Below are positions 32,505 to 41,205 of a stretch of DNA of 57,257 nucleotides, in pieces. Both the position numbers and the translations under genes were made by a program. Numbering within the stretch: position 1 is the first letter of the stretch; every line of letters starts with the position of its first letter. Below the pieces are notes generated by a model that ran no database searches, had not been told where the DNA came from, and worked only from the letters and a program-made list of their open reading frames with translations. Source of the DNA: JANNMJ01 sp031397815 (GTDB taxonomy: Bacteria > Bacteroidota > Bacteroidia > Cytophagales > Hymenobacteraceae); contig JANNMJ010000238.1 of assembly GCA_031397815.1 (NCBI GenBank), forward strand, positions 1-57,257, read 5' to 3'.

Positions 32505-33785
32505 TTAGAACTTCTTGCCCGGATAGTAGGCCACTTCGCCCAGCTCCTGCTCGATGCGGAGAAGCTGATTGTACTTCGACATCCGGTCGGAGCGCGAGGC
32601 GGAGCCGGTTTTGATTTGGCCCGTATTCAGCGCCACCGCGAGGTCGGCGATGGTGTTGTCTTCGGTTTCGCCGGACCGATGGCTCATAATGCTCTTGTAG
32701 CCATTGCGTCGGCCGAGGTTAATGGCCGCAATGGTCTCCGTCAGCGTCCCAATCTGGTTCACCTTGATGAGAATCGCGTTGCCAATGCCTTGGTCGATGC
32801 CCTTTTGCAGACGCTCGACGTTCGTCACGAACAAGTCGTCACCGACCACCTGACATTTCTTGCCGACCGAATCGGTGTGGAGCTTCCACCCCGCCCAATC
32901 GTCTTCCGACATCCCGTCTTCGATGCTCAAAATCGGGTATTTCCGGACCCAATCGGCCCAATAATCAGCCATCTCCTGCGACGTCAGCTGGTCGCCGGTC
33001 GATTTCTTGAACGTATACAGCCCCGTCTTGGCGTCGTAGAACTCCGACGTAGCCGCATCCATCGCAATGCCGATGTCCTCGCCCGGCCGGTAGCCCGCCG
33101 CCTCGATGGCTTGCAGCACCACCTGAATCGCTTCCTCGTTCGAGCGGATGTTCGGCGCGAACCCGCCTTCATCGCCGACGTTCGTGCTCAATCCCTGCTT
33201 CTTCAGCACGGCTTTCAGGTGATGGAATACCTCCGTCCCCATCCGCAACGCCTCCGAGAACGACGGCGCCCCGATGGGCATAATCATAAACTCCTGAAAA
33301 TCGATGGAATTGTCGGCGTGCGAGCCGCCATTCAGGATATTCATCATCGGCACGGGCAGCGTGCTGGCGCCCACCCCGCCTACGTAGCGGTACAGCGGCA
33401 TTCCCAGCTCCTGCGCCGCCGCGCGGGCCACCGCCAGCGAGACGCCGAGAATCGCGTTGGCGCCCAACCGGCTCTTGTTCGGCGTGCCGTCGAGGTCCAG
33501 CATCACTTGGTCGATGAGGCTCTGCTCGGTCACGTCGAGGCCGATCAGCTCTTCGGCCAAAATGTCGTTCACGTTGGCCACAGCCTTCGTTACCCCTTTG
33601 CCCATATAGCGCGACTTGTCTTCGTCGCGCAGCTCCACGGCTTCGTGCGAACCCGTCGAGGCGCCGCTCGGCACGGCGGCACGGCCCAACGAGCCATTCT
33701 CGGTGCGGACGTCTACTTCGACAGTCGGATTGCCGCGTGAGTCAAAAATCTGACGGGCAACGATATCGGTGATGATAGCGGTCAT
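32505..33785 (-). CDS. eno: Enolase (phosphopyruvate hydratase)
   Basis: This glycolytic enzyme interconverts 2-phosphoglycerate and phosphoenolpyruvate. It has 426 residues, a normal length. I choose ATG 33785 (MTAIITDIVARQIFDSRGN); the frame continues 11 codons further upstream without family similarity. Signatures include IFDSRGNPTVEVDV, AVPSGASTG, SHADNSIDFQEFMIMP, the GDEGGFAPN loop, SIEDGMSEDDW, LIKVNQIGTLTET and MSHRSGETEDN with the catalytic residues. It is transcribed in the same direction as carA, whose stop is 111 bp upstream. No obvious -7 box precedes it, so co-transcription with carA is possible. Confidence 0.98.
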   Translation of the reverse strand: MTAIITDIVARQIFDSRGNPTVEVDVRTENGSLGRAAVPSGASTGSHEAVELRDEDKSRYMGKGVTKAVANVNDILAEELIGLDVTEQSLIDQVMLDLDGTPNKSRLGANAILGVSLAVARAAAQELGMPLYRYVGGVGASTLPVPMMNILNGGSHADNSIDFQEFMIMPIGAPSFSEALRMGTEVFHHLKAVLKKQGLSTNVGDEGGFAPNIRSNEEAIQVVLQAIEAAGYRPGEDIGIAMDAATSEFYDAKTGLYTFKKSTGDQLTSQEMADYWADWVRKYPILSIEDGMSEDDWAGWKLHTDSVGKKCQVVGDDLFVTNVERLQKGIDQGIGNAILIKVNQIGTLTETIAAINLGRRNGYKSIMSHRSGETEDNTIADLAVALNTGQIKTGSASRSDRMSKYNQLLRIEQELGEVAYYPGKKF

Positions 33786-33896
33786 TGTTGAAAACAGGGG
33801 TTTGTGAGGAAATTTCAATTGAAGAAGACGCTTGCGGGCCTTTCACCCGTCCATCGGCGGCGGAGCGCCTACCGTCGCCCGCCGTCGGGCGGCGCG

Positions 33897-35018
33897 TTAG
33901 GCGCCAGTTTCGAGCAGCGCCAGAAACTCATCGAACAAGTAATGCGAATCGTGCGGCCCCGGCGACGATTCCGGGTGGTACTGCACCGAAAACGCGCGCC
34001 CATCGCGGCGGCGAAGGCCTTCCACGGTCTGGTCGTTGAGGTTGATATGCGTGACTTCGAGGTCCGGGTGCGCCCGCACGGCCGCATCGTCCACCACGAA
34101 GCCGTGGTTCTGCGACGTAATCTCGCACCGCCCCGTCAGCAGGTTCTTCACCGGATGATTCAGCCCCCGGTGGCCGTTCGGCATCTTGTACGTCGGCACA
34201 TCGTGCGCCAACGCCAGCATCTGATGGCCCAAGCAGATGCCGAACAGCGGCTTCGCCATCGCCACGATGCCCTTCACGCTCATAATCGCTTCGGTCGTAG
34301 CGGCCGGATCGCCGGGGCCATTCGAGATGAAGTACCCATCGGGCGCCCACGTTTCCATCGTCGCCAATGGCGTATCAAATGGGAAGACTCGCACGAGGCA
34401 GCCGCGCTGCGTCAGGTGCCGCAGGATGTTCTGCTTGACCCCCAAATCAAGCACCGCGACCCGAAAGCGCGTTTCCACGCCCACCGGCGGCGCTACGTCA
34501 TACGCCTCCGTCACGCTCACACGCGATGCCAGCTCCAGCCCATTCATCGACGGCACCGCCCGCAGCATCTCGGCGAGCTTGGCTTCGTCTAATTCTTCTG
34601 AAGAGATGATCGCGTTCATCACGCCCTTCTCGCGGACGTGCCGGACGAGCGCCCGCGTATCAATCCCGCCAATCCCGACGAGGCCGGCGCGCTCGAAATA
34701 GTCTTGCACGGAGCCATCGGCCTCCCGACGGGAGAAAAATTCCGAGAACTCGCGGCAAATCAGGCCTGCAATCTGCACCCGGCCCGATTCCACTTCCGCC
34801 GCCATCACGCCGTAGTTGCCGATGTGCGATGTCGTGGTCACCACGAGCTGTCCGCAGTACGACGGGTCAGTAAATATCTCCTGATAGCCCGCCATTCCGG
34901 TATTGAAGCAAACTTCACCGGTGGTAGTGCCGCGTCGGCCCAGCGGCCGACCCCTAAAGGTGGTGCCGTCTTCCAACAGCAGAATCGCCGAATCGGCGGA
35001 AGTCAGGACATCGCTCAT
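33897..35018 (-). CDS. carA: Carbamoyl-phosphate synthase small subunit (glutaminase)
   Basis: This class I glutamine amidotransferase supplies ammonia to CarB for arginine and pyrimidine synthesis. It has 373 residues from ATG 35018 (MSDVLTSADSAILLLEDGT). The in-frame upstream extension is not family-like and lies across the promoter. The N-terminal CarA domain has TTGEVCFNTGMAGYQEIFTD. The amidotransferase domain has the nucleophile in FGICLGHQMLALA (Cys about 262) and the His-Glu pair in VQYHPESSPGPHD. carB is not in the window. Confidence 0.97.
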   Translation of the reverse strand: MSDVLTSADSAILLLEDGTTFRGRPLGRRGTTTGEVCFNTGMAGYQEIFTDPSYCGQLVVTTTSHIGNYGVMAAEVESGRVQIAGLICREFSEFFSRREADGSVQDYFERAGLVGIGGIDTRALVRHVREKGVMNAIISSEELDEAKLAEMLRAVPSMNGLELASRVSVTEAYDVAPPVGVETRFRVAVLDLGVKQNILRHLTQRGCLVRVFPFDTPLATMETWAPDGYFISNGPGDPAATTEAIMSVKGIVAMAKPLFGICLGHQMLALAHDVPTYKMPNGHRGLNHPVKNLLTGRCEITSQNHGFVVDDAAVRAHPDLEVTHINLNDQTVEGLRRRDGRAFSVQYHPESSPGPHDSHYLFDEFLALLETGA

Positions 35019-35025
35019 CGGGGCA

Positions 35026-35033
35026 CGAAGGTA
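35026..35033 (-). promoter_or_regulatory. -7 box TACCTTCG for carA, 7 nt from the ATG
   Basis: The minus strand reads TACCTTCG, then 7 nt, then ATG. It is one base off TAnnTTTG and is followed by TGCCCC, like other boxes in the window. It predicts a near-leaderless message. Confidence 0.55.
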
Positions 35034-35065
35034 GTGCCCACGGGGGTAGGCCGCGGCCGTTGTGA

Positions 35066-35110
35066 ACAAAAACGCGCCCCCAGTCACAAGGGACTGGGGG
35101 CGCGTTTTGT
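35066..35110. terminator. Intrinsic terminator between the mutase gene and carA
   Basis: Long arms ACAAAAACGCGCCCCCAGTC (35066-35085) and GACTGGGGGCGCGTTTTGT (35092-35110) with a 6-nt loop. It insulates carA from the mutase transcript 176 bp upstream. Confidence 0.9.
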
Positions 35111-35285
35111 CTTTCGAATCCGTAGAAGCCGACTTTTTGGGGGCTGTCAGGAAGTTTTTGGTCGAGTCAGGAGCGAAAGAGGAGCAAAAAACCAGCTCAG
35201 GCGCGTAAAAACCTGCTGCTCATCGCGTCAAGCGGTCAATCGTTTCTTCTGTCGAAATCTCTTTCGACCTTATCGCCCCCGTTCC

Positions 35286-36683
35286 TCAAGCCTTCATCGC
35301 GAGAATCTCCTTGATATCGCCGATGATTTTGTTCGCGAGATGGTCCGCCGTCACATTCGACTCCGACTCGGCGTAAATCCGGATAATCGGTTCCGTGTTC
35401 GACTGCCGCAGATGCACCCACTCTTTGCCGAACTCGATTTTCACGCCGTCCACCGTGTTAATCGGCTGCTTGGAGTAGCGCTGCTGCACCATCCGCAGAA
35501 TCGCTTTGGTGTCGATATCCGGCGTCAGCTCAATCTTATTCTTCGAGATGTGGTAGTTCGGGTACGTCGCCCGCAGCCGCGCCGCCGAGAGGTTGCTCTT
35601 CGCCAGATGCGTCAGGAACAAGGCGATTCCCGCGAGCGCATCGCGCCCATAATGCAGGTCCGGCACGATGATACCGCCGTTCCCCTCACCCCCGATGACC
35701 GCTTGCGTGTCCTTCATCAGCGCCACCACGTTCACTTCGCCCACAGCAGCGGCAGCGTGTTGTCCGCCGTGCTTCTCGGTGATATCACGCAGGGCGCGGG
35801 TGCTGCTCAGGTTGCTCACCGTGTTGCCGCCGCCGCGCCGCCCGAGCACATAATCTGCCACCGCCACCAGCGTATACTCTTCCCCGAACATCGAGCCGTC
35901 TTCGCAGACCAGCGCCAAGCGGTCGACATCCGGATCGACGACGATACCGAGGTCGAACTTGCCTTTCTTCATCAGCTTCTCGATGTCGCGCAGGTGTTCG
36001 GGCAGCGGCTCGGGGTTGTGGGCGAAATCACCGGTCGGGTCGCAGTGCAGCTTCTCGATAGACGTCACGCCGAGGGCTTCCAGCAGCATCGGCACCGCAA
36101 AGCCCCCCGACGAGTTCACCGCATCGACGACCACGCGGAAGTTCCGCGCCCGAATCGCTTCCACATCCACCAGCTCCAGCGCCAGAATATCCTGAATGTG
36201 GCGCTTCAGCACCGACGCCGACTGCGTCACCTGCCCGAGCTTGGTGACGGTCGCGAAGTCGAAGTCTTCCGTTTCCGCCAGCCGCAGCACTTCGGCGCCG
36301 TCGGCTTCGCTCAAAAACTCCCCCTTTTCGTTGAGGAGCTTCAGCGCGTTCCATTGCTTCGGATTGTGCGACGCCGTGAGGATGATGCCGCCCGCCGCCT
36401 TCTTATAGCCAACGGCCATCTCGACGGTTGGCGTCGTGCTCAGGCCCACGTCGATGACGTTCAGCCCCACACCTTGCAGCGCGCCGATGACGAGGCGGCT
36501 CACCATATCGCCGGAAAGGCGAGCATCGCGGCCGAGGACGACCGTCGGGTTTACCGGAGTCGTGCGCATCAGCCAGGTGCCGTACGCGACGGCGTATTTC
36601 ACAACATCCACCGGAGTAAGACTATCGCCTACTGCGCCGCCAATCGTGCCTCGGATGCCGGAAATTGATTTGATCAGTGCCAC
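35286..36683 (-). CDS. glmM: Phosphoglucosamine mutase / phosphohexomutase
   Basis: An alpha-D-phosphohexomutase of 465 residues. Its Bacteroidota relatives are annotated GlmM, making glucosamine-1-phosphate for peptidoglycan and LPS. Motifs are in order: ISGIRGTIGG, the phosphoserine loop LTASHNPKQWNALK (Ser about 105), the Mg2+ loop DPDVDRLALV, the sugar loop GEGNGGIIVPD and the phosphate-binding RQSNTEPIIRIYAE. The wording of the serine loop (SHNPKQWNALKLL) is typical of the Bacteroidota group. A phosphomannomutase/phosphoglucomutase role cannot be excluded from sequence. Confidence 0.9.
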   Translation of the reverse strand: MALIKSISGIRGTIGGAVGDSLTPVDVVKYAVAYGTWLMRTTPVNPTVVLGRDARLSGDMVSRLVIGALQGVGLNVIDVGLSTTPTVEMAVGYKKAAGGIILTASHNPKQWNALKLLNEKGEFLSEADGAEVLRLAETEDFDFATVTKLGQVTQSASVLKRHIQDILALELVDVEAIRARNFRVVVDAVNSSGGFAVPMLLEALGVTSIEKLHCDPTGDFAHNPEPLPEHLRDIEKLMKKGKFDLGIVVDPDVDRLALVCEDGSMFGEEYTLVAVADYVLGRRGGGNTVSNLSSTRALRDITEKHGGQHAAAAVGEVNVVALMKDTQAVIGGEGNGGIIVPDLHYGRDALAGIALFLTHLAKSNLSAARLRATYPNYHISKNKIELTPDIDTKAILRMVQQRYSKQPINTVDGVKIEFGKEWVHLRQSNTEPIIRIYAESESNVTADHLANKIIGDIKEILAMKA

Positions 36684-36774
36684 TAGCTAAGAATTCGTCC
36701 TGTGTTGAGTCCAGGGGAGATGAGCGAAAAGTTGCCTGTTCCGAAGAGCAAAAACCGGTCAGGCAACGGGGCCG

Positions 36775-36782
36775 CAAAAGTA
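36775..36782 (-). promoter_or_regulatory. -7 box TACTTTTG for the mutase gene
   Basis: Exact TAnnTTTG match on the minus strand followed by CGGCCCC, 91 nt upstream of the start. Confidence 0.5.
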
Positions 36783-36858
36783 CGCATACCCGACCGCCTA
36801 TCCCCCGTTTGAAGCCGAACAAATAGCGGTGAACGCCGGATTTATGCAGTTGAGCCGG

Positions 36859-36866
36859 TATCTTTG
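36859..36866 (+). promoter_or_regulatory. -7 box TATCTTTG for mazG, 6 nt from the ATG
   Basis: Exact TAnnTTTG match ending 6 nt before ATG 36873. It is divergent with the mutase promoter 77 bp away and predicts a near-leaderless mRNA. Confidence 0.6.
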
Positions 36867-36872
36867 AGACCG

Positions 36873-37700
36873 ATGCCGCTTACTTCCCCCGCCCGTCGTG
36901 CCGAGCAGCTCGAAGCCTTCGGCCGCCTCCTCGACGTCCTCGATAAGCTTCGCGAAGAGTGCCCTTGGGACCGCAAGCAAACCCTCGAATCGCTCCGGCA
37001 CCTTACCATCGAGGAAACGTATGAGCTATCCGACGCCATCCTCCGCCACGACCTCCCCGACCTGAAAAAGGAGTTGGGCGACGTCATGCTCCACCTCGTC
37101 TTCTACAGCCGCATCGCCGCCGAGCAGGGCGCGTTCGACGTAGCCGACGTGCTGAACGCCCAGTGCGAGAAGCTCATCTTCCGCCACCCCCACGTCTACG
37201 GCGAGGTGAAGGTGACGGGCGAAGAAGACGTCAAGCGCAACTGGGAGCAGCTGAAATTGCAGGAGAAGGGCACTACTTCCGTGCTTGGGGGCGTTCCTAA
37301 ATCGTTACCCGCCCTTGTGAAGGCAATGCGGATTCAGGAAAAAGCGCGCGGCGCCGGCTTCGATTGGGATGAGCGCTCGCAGGTTTGGGCCAAAGTGCAG
37401 GAAGAGATGCACGAGTTTGAGCAGGAATTCAACCGCCCCGACGCCCCCTTCGGCGAAGCCTTACCCCCCGATCAGCACCTGCGCGCCACCTATGAGTTGG
37501 GAGATGTGCTTTTTTCGCTCATCAACTTTGCCCGCTTCCTCGGGCTCAACCCGGAAGAGGCGCTGGAGCGCACCAACCAGAAATTTATCCGCCGCTTCCA
37601 ATACCTCGAAAACGCCGCCCGCGACGCCGGAACGCCCCTTTCCAGCCTGAGTCTGGCAGAAATGGAAGCCTATTGGCAAGCCGCCAAACGCACCGAATAG
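36873..37700 (+). CDS. mazG: Nucleoside triphosphate pyrophosphohydrolase MazG
   Basis: This protein hydrolyses NTPs to NMP and pyrophosphate, a house-cleaning function. It has 275 residues with the tandem all-alpha MazG architecture. The first domain has CPWDRKQTLESLRHL, the EETYEL motif and LKKELGDVMLHLVFYSRIA. The second, about residues 130-250, has GFDWDERSQVWAKVQEEMHE and YELGDVLFSLINFARF, followed by ALERTNQKFIRRF. ATG 36873 is preferred to an in-frame TTG at 36864, which falls inside the promoter box. A 253-bp gap separates it from exbB. Confidence 0.95.
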   Translation: MPLTSPARRAEQLEAFGRLLDVLDKLREECPWDRKQTLESLRHLTIEETYELSDAILRHDLPDLKKELGDVMLHLVFYSRIAAEQGAFDVADVLNAQCEKLIFRHPHVYGEVKVTGEEDVKRNWEQLKLQEKGTTSVLGGVPKSLPALVKAMRIQEKARGAGFDWDERSQVWAKVQEEMHEFEQEFNRPDAPFGEALPPDQHLRATYELGDVLFSLINFARFLGLNPEEALERTNQKFIRRFQYLENAARDAGTPLSSLSLAEMEAYWQAAKRTE

Positions 37701-37906
37701 GGGTAACGGAGCCGTCGGGTATCTCCCTTTTAGCCGCCTATTCCGCCCCACGGCGGCACCCGTTTCCCGGATTCTACTCCGATATTTACCGGCCCGAACC
37801 GTATTAGGCCCGTCTCGGTGCTTACTTCGCACTCGGAAGCGCAGCCTTATTATCAGATTTTCAACCCGCCGGCGAAACCTTTGTCCGGCCGTCTGATGTA
37901 GAGCCT

Positions 37907-37914
37907 TTTCTTTG
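37907..37914 (+). promoter_or_regulatory. Weak candidate -7 box TTTCTTTG upstream of exbB
   Basis: One mismatch to TAnnTTTG, 39 nt before the exbB ATG, with a TTG 26 bp upstream. It is offered only as the best match in this intergenic region. Confidence 0.3.
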
Positions 37915-37953
37915 TCAAACCCCTAAACACACCCCCCAACTTTTTTCAGCCCG

Positions 37954-38817
37954 ATGGAAAATCCGAAGCCCACGACCACTGTGAAGCCTGCGGCTCCGAA
38001 ACCTGCCGCCCCCCAAGAAGAAGGCCGCGCTGGTTCCATTTTCGCCAGCATCGTGATTCCGGTGTCACTGGTAGTTGCGTTCCTGATCTTTCAATTTGTT
38101 CTTGGCGCCCCAAGCAACTTCGTCGGCGACAACCCGATGAACCACCCGAAACCCGGCAATACGCTCGGGATCGTCTACAAAGGCGGTTATGTGGTGCCGG
38201 TGCTGCTTGGCCTGTTGATCATGATCATCACCTTCTCGATTGAGCGCCTCCTGACGCTCAACAAAGCCAAAGGCACCAAGAGCATCGAAGCATTCGTGCG
38301 CAACGTGCGTCAGCGCCTGTCGGCTAACGATACGAACGGCGCCATCGCCGCTTGCGACGTCCAGAAAGGCTCCGTTGCCAGCGTGGTGAAAGCTGGTCTG
38401 AAGAAGTACCAGGAGATGGAAATGGACCACACGCTGGACAAAGACCAGAAAGTGGCTTCCATCCAGAAAGAGATCGAAGAATCGACGACGTTGGAGCTGC
38501 CGATGTTGGAGAAAAACCTCGTCATCCTCTCGACCATCGCGTCGGTGGCAACGCTGGTTGGTCTGATCGGAACCGTATTGGGTATGATCAAGGCCTTCTC
38601 GGCTCTTGCAAACGCCGGTTCGCCGGATGCCGTTGCTCTCTCGACGGGTATCTCGGAAGCACTGATTAACACGGCGTTGGGTATCGGCGGCTCGACCGTC
38701 GCCATCATCATGTACAACTACTTCACGAGCCGCATCGACGAGCTGACCTACTCTATCGACGAGGCTGGTTTCTCGATTGCTCAGACGTTCGCTGCTCAGC
38801 ACAGCAACCGCGGCTAA
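37954..38817 (+). CDS. exbB: ExbB/TolQ/MotA-family proton channel subunit
   Basis: The inner-membrane proton channel component that energises TonB, 287 residues. A Pro/Ala-rich N-terminal cytoplasmic stretch precedes a first hydrophobic segment (about 32-50, IFASIVIPVSLVVAFLIFQF), an extra helix often seen in Bacteroidota ExbB. Another helix is at about 75-95 (VVPVLLGLLIMIITFSIERLL), then a cytoplasmic domain and the conserved channel helices (LVILSTIASVATLVGLIG-TVLGMIKAF and NTALGIGGSTVAIIMYNYF). It is the first gene of the exbB-exbD-exbD-tonB cluster. A terminator-like hairpin lies between it and the first exbD, suggesting it is made in excess. Confidence 0.94.
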   Translation: MENPKPTTTVKPAAPKPAAPQEEGRAGSIFASIVIPVSLVVAFLIFQFVLGAPSNFVGDNPMNHPKPGNTLGIVYKGGYVVPVLLGLLIMIITFSIERLLTLNKAKGTKSIEAFVRNVRQRLSANDTNGAIAACDVQKGSVASVVKAGLKKYQEMEMDHTLDKDQKVASIQKEIEESTTLELPMLEKNLVILSTIASVATLVGLIGTVLGMIKAFSALANAGSPDAVALSTGISEALINTALGIGGSTVAIIMYNYFTSRIDELTYSIDEAGFSIAQTFAAQHSNRG

Positions 38818-38847
38818 GCTTCCCAGCTTAGGCTCTTTGGTTTAGGT

Positions 38848-38930
38848 GTGGTGCGGGCTTCGCACAGATCCGTTGCCGCTGCTGCTCAAACAGAAAAGCG
38901 GCCGACTGAGGCCCGCACCATACTTTTTTC
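38848..38930 (+). terminator. Attenuator-like hairpin between exbB and exbD1
   Basis: Arms TGGTGCGGGC (38848-38857) and GCCCGCACCA (38911-38920), with an inner GCCGCT/AGCGGC stem, are followed by TACTTTTTTC. The large loop lowers certainty, but stem plus T-run on the plus strand fits partial termination after exbB. Confidence 0.5.
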
Positions 38931-38955
38931 TCTCGCTCTTCGTTAGAAGTTCAGA

Positions 38956-39561
38956 ATGCCCAAAGTAAAACCGCACCGCACCAAACCATCATTGGATATG
39001 ACGCCAATGGTGGACCTGGCCTTCTTGCTGGTGACATTCTTCATGCTCACCACCAAGTTCGCGCCGGAAGACGCCATTACCGTGGATACGCCATCGTCGA
39101 TTTCGTCGCTCGTGAAGCCCGAATCGAATCTGATGGAGATTCAGGTGGATAAGAACAAGCGCATTTTCTTCGGTATCGAAGGTCAGAAGGAGAAGCGCAC
39201 GGCGCTGCTAGAGATGGTCAAGAAGTACCGTCAGCCCGCGCTGTCGGAAGACCAGATCAAGACGTTCGTGCTGCTGCCGTCGTTCGGGATGCCGATGAAT
39301 CAGCTCGGGCAGTTCCTCTCGGAAGATACCGAAGGTCGGAAAGCCATCAAGCAGCCGGGGATTCCTTCCGACTCGCTCGACAATCAGCTCGCCGACTGGA
39401 TTCTGTTTTCGCGCTTGGCGAACGGCGACGTGAAAGCCGCCATCAAAGGCGACAACGACGCCGACGCCCTGACAATGCAGAAGATCATTCAGACGTTGCA
39501 GGACAAGAAGGTCAACCGGTTCTACCTGGTGACCGATATGGAAAACAAGCCAGCGATGTAG
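38956..39561 (+). CDS. exbD: ExbD/TolR-family protein 1
   Basis: Single-pass inner-membrane partner of ExbB, 201 residues. The N-terminal segment LDMTPMVDLAFLLVTFFML (about 13-31) carries the conserved membrane Asp (in VDL) that takes part in proton transfer. The periplasmic domain contains two longer variable insertions (about 75-150) relative to short ExbD proteins, and ends VNRFYLVTDMENKPAM. Bacteroidota clusters usually have two unequal ExbD copies, as here. The second follows after 39 bp. Confidence 0.93.
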   Translation: MPKVKPHRTKPSLDMTPMVDLAFLLVTFFMLTTKFAPEDAITVDTPSSISSLVKPESNLMEIQVDKNKRIFFGIEGQKEKRTALLEMVKKYRQPALSEDQIKTFVLLPSFGMPMNQLGQFLSEDTEGRKAIKQPGIPSDSLDNQLADWILFSRLANGDVKAAIKGDNDADALTMQKIIQTLQDKKVNRFYLVTDMENKPAM

Positions 39562-39600
39562 CTCCGGCTACTTCCCTGACGATAACCACGCTCGAAAGCA

Positions 39601-40146
39601 ATGGCAGAAATTCAAGAAAAGGGTGGCGGAGGCAAGAAGAAAGGCCCCAAGAAGCAGTCTACCAAGATCGACATGACGCCGATGGTGGACTTGGCCTTCC
39701 TGTTGCTGACCTTCTTTATGTTGACCACCACCTTCGCGAAGCCGAAGGTGATGCAGATCAGCATGCCGGTTCCGCCAGAAACCAAGGAAGAGCAACCTCC
39801 GCTGAAAGCCTCCAACGCGTTGACGGTCTATCTAGGCCCCAACGACAAGGTGTTCTATCTGGATGGTTTGGCTAATGAGCCAGAAGCGAAGATCGAAACC
39901 ACCGATTACTCGGCGGGCGGTATCCGCAAGCACCTGATGGAGCGCCTGACGACGAACAAGGCCCAGAATGGTGGCAAAGACAAGCTCTTCGTGCTGATTA
40001 AGCCGCTCAAAGTGGCCCGCTATAAGAATATGGTGGACATTCTGGACGAGATGAGCATCACCGACATCGGCGCCTACGCGCTCATCAAGGACTTCACTCC
40101 TGAGGAGAAGAAGATCATGAAGGAGCAAGTCGGTATCGACATTTAA
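39601..40146 (+). CDS. exbD: ExbD/TolR-family protein 2
   Basis: Second ExbD, 181 residues. A basic Gly/Lys-rich cytoplasmic N terminus (KGGGGKKKGPKKQS) is longer and more charged than in copy 1. The TM segment is IDMTPMVDLAFLLLTFFML with the conserved Asp. The periplasmic domain ends with KNMVDILDEMSITDIGAYAL, the typical ExbD C-terminal helix and strand. It is 12 bp from tonB, so translation is probably coupled. A heterodimer with copy 1 is plausible but unproven. Confidence 0.93.
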   Translation: MAEIQEKGGGGKKKGPKKQSTKIDMTPMVDLAFLLLTFFMLTTTFAKPKVMQISMPVPPETKEEQPPLKASNALTVYLGPNDKVFYLDGLANEPEAKIETTDYSAGGIRKHLMERLTTNKAQNGGKDKLFVLIKPLKVARYKNMVDILDEMSITDIGAYALIKDFTPEEKKIMKEQVGIDI

Positions 40147-40158
40147 TCCGCGTCGCCA

Positions 40159-40977
40159 ATGGATACGACATTCCGAGATTATTCACGCGCCTCCCTCGAC
40201 GATATCGTCTTTGAAGGCCGGAACAAGGCTTACGGCGCGTTCGAGCTTCGTAAGATCTACGACAAGCACTTGATGCGGGCGGCGATCATCGCCTTCATCG
40301 CGTTTGCGCTGTTCGTTGCGGCTCCGCTGATTGCGCGGCTGCTGTCGCCGGTGGAGAAGGAAGTGGTTAAGAAAAAGATCGTGACGCTCAATGACCTCAA
40401 AGAGCCGCCACCTCTCGAAAACAAGCCACCGCCCCCTCCTCCACCTCCGCCACCGCCCCCACCGCAGCAAGTGGTGACGACGGTGAAATTCGTGCCCCCC
40501 GTCATTAAGAAAGACGAGGAAGTGCGGAAAGAGGAAGAGATCGTGAAGCAGGCCGACATCAAGAACGAGATTGCGACGGTGTCGGTGAAAGGCAACGTAG
40601 ATGCTCCCGACTTGAGCGGCCTCGTGGAAAACGCGCCGACCGAAGGTATCGTCGAAGACAAGCCGTATGACTATGTCGAGCAGATGCCGGAGTTTCCGGA
40701 CGGTGGTAACGCCGGTATCATCCGCTTCCTCTCGAAGAACATCAAGTACCCCGCGCTTGCGCTCCGCAACGGCATCGAGGGCAAGGTGTACATCAAGTTC
40801 GTAGTCGACGAGAACGGTCAGGTTTCGAACCCCATCGTTCAGAAAGGCATCGGCGGCGGTTGCGACGAAGAAGCTGCCCGCGTGATCAAGATGCTCCCGC
40901 GCTTCACGCCGGGTAAGCAAAACGGTCGGGCCGTGAAAGTGTACTACAACGTACCGGTAGCGTTCCAGATCAAGTAA
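40159..40977 (+). CDS. tonB: Energy transducer TonB
   Basis: A 272-residue TonB. The N terminus carries the Bacteroidota signature LDDIVFEGRNKAYGAFELRK before the TM helix at about 41-62 (AAIIAFIAFALFVAAPLIARLL). A periplasmic linker with 13 consecutive prolines and Glu/Lys-rich sequence follows. The TonB C-terminal domain (about 175-272) has EQMPEFPDGG, NIKYPALALRNGIEGKVYI, FVVDENGQVSNP and VKVYYNVPVAFQIK. It would span the periplasm and contact receptors such as the one at 14411-16942. Confidence 0.95.
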   Translation: MDTTFRDYSRASLDDIVFEGRNKAYGAFELRKIYDKHLMRAAIIAFIAFALFVAAPLIARLLSPVEKEVVKKKIVTLNDLKEPPPLENKPPPPPPPPPPPPPQQVVTTVKFVPPVIKKDEEVRKEEEIVKQADIKNEIATVSVKGNVDAPDLSGLVENAPTEGIVEDKPYDYVEQMPEFPDGGNAGIIRFLSKNIKYPALALRNGIEGKVYIKFVVDENGQVSNPIVQKGIGGGCDEEAARVIKMLPRFTPGKQNGRAVKVYYNVPVAFQIK

Positions 40978-41011
40978 TTGGCTTCTAGGCTTTCGAGCCG
41001 GGTGAGCATCA

Positions 41012-41061
41012 GAATCGGCCCGCGATTGGTCTTCCTCGGAAGGCTGGTCGCGGGCCGATTC
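41012..41061. terminator. Stem-loop between the two tonB genes
   Basis: Arms GAATCGGCCCGCGA (from 41012) and TCGCGGGCCGATTC (to 41061) with further inner pairing GGTC/GGCT-type. There is no T-run, so termination efficiency is uncertain. It may instead stabilise the upstream transcript end. Confidence 0.55.
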
Positions 41062-41205
41062 GCGTTCGGGGGTTTTGTAAGCTCCCTGAGCAGATTCGCG
41101 GAAGAGATTCACGGGCCAGTCACACAATAACCCCGCAAGCGCAGCCGTTCAAAGAGAGTAGCAGCCGATAACCGACTCGCATTCACCTTTTAACGTCCTG
41201 CCGCC

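Noticed and set aside
34638..36668. Plus-strand 676-aa open frame opposite carA and the mutase gene
   Set aside because: Antisense to two recognisable enzymes and crosses their intergenic terminator.
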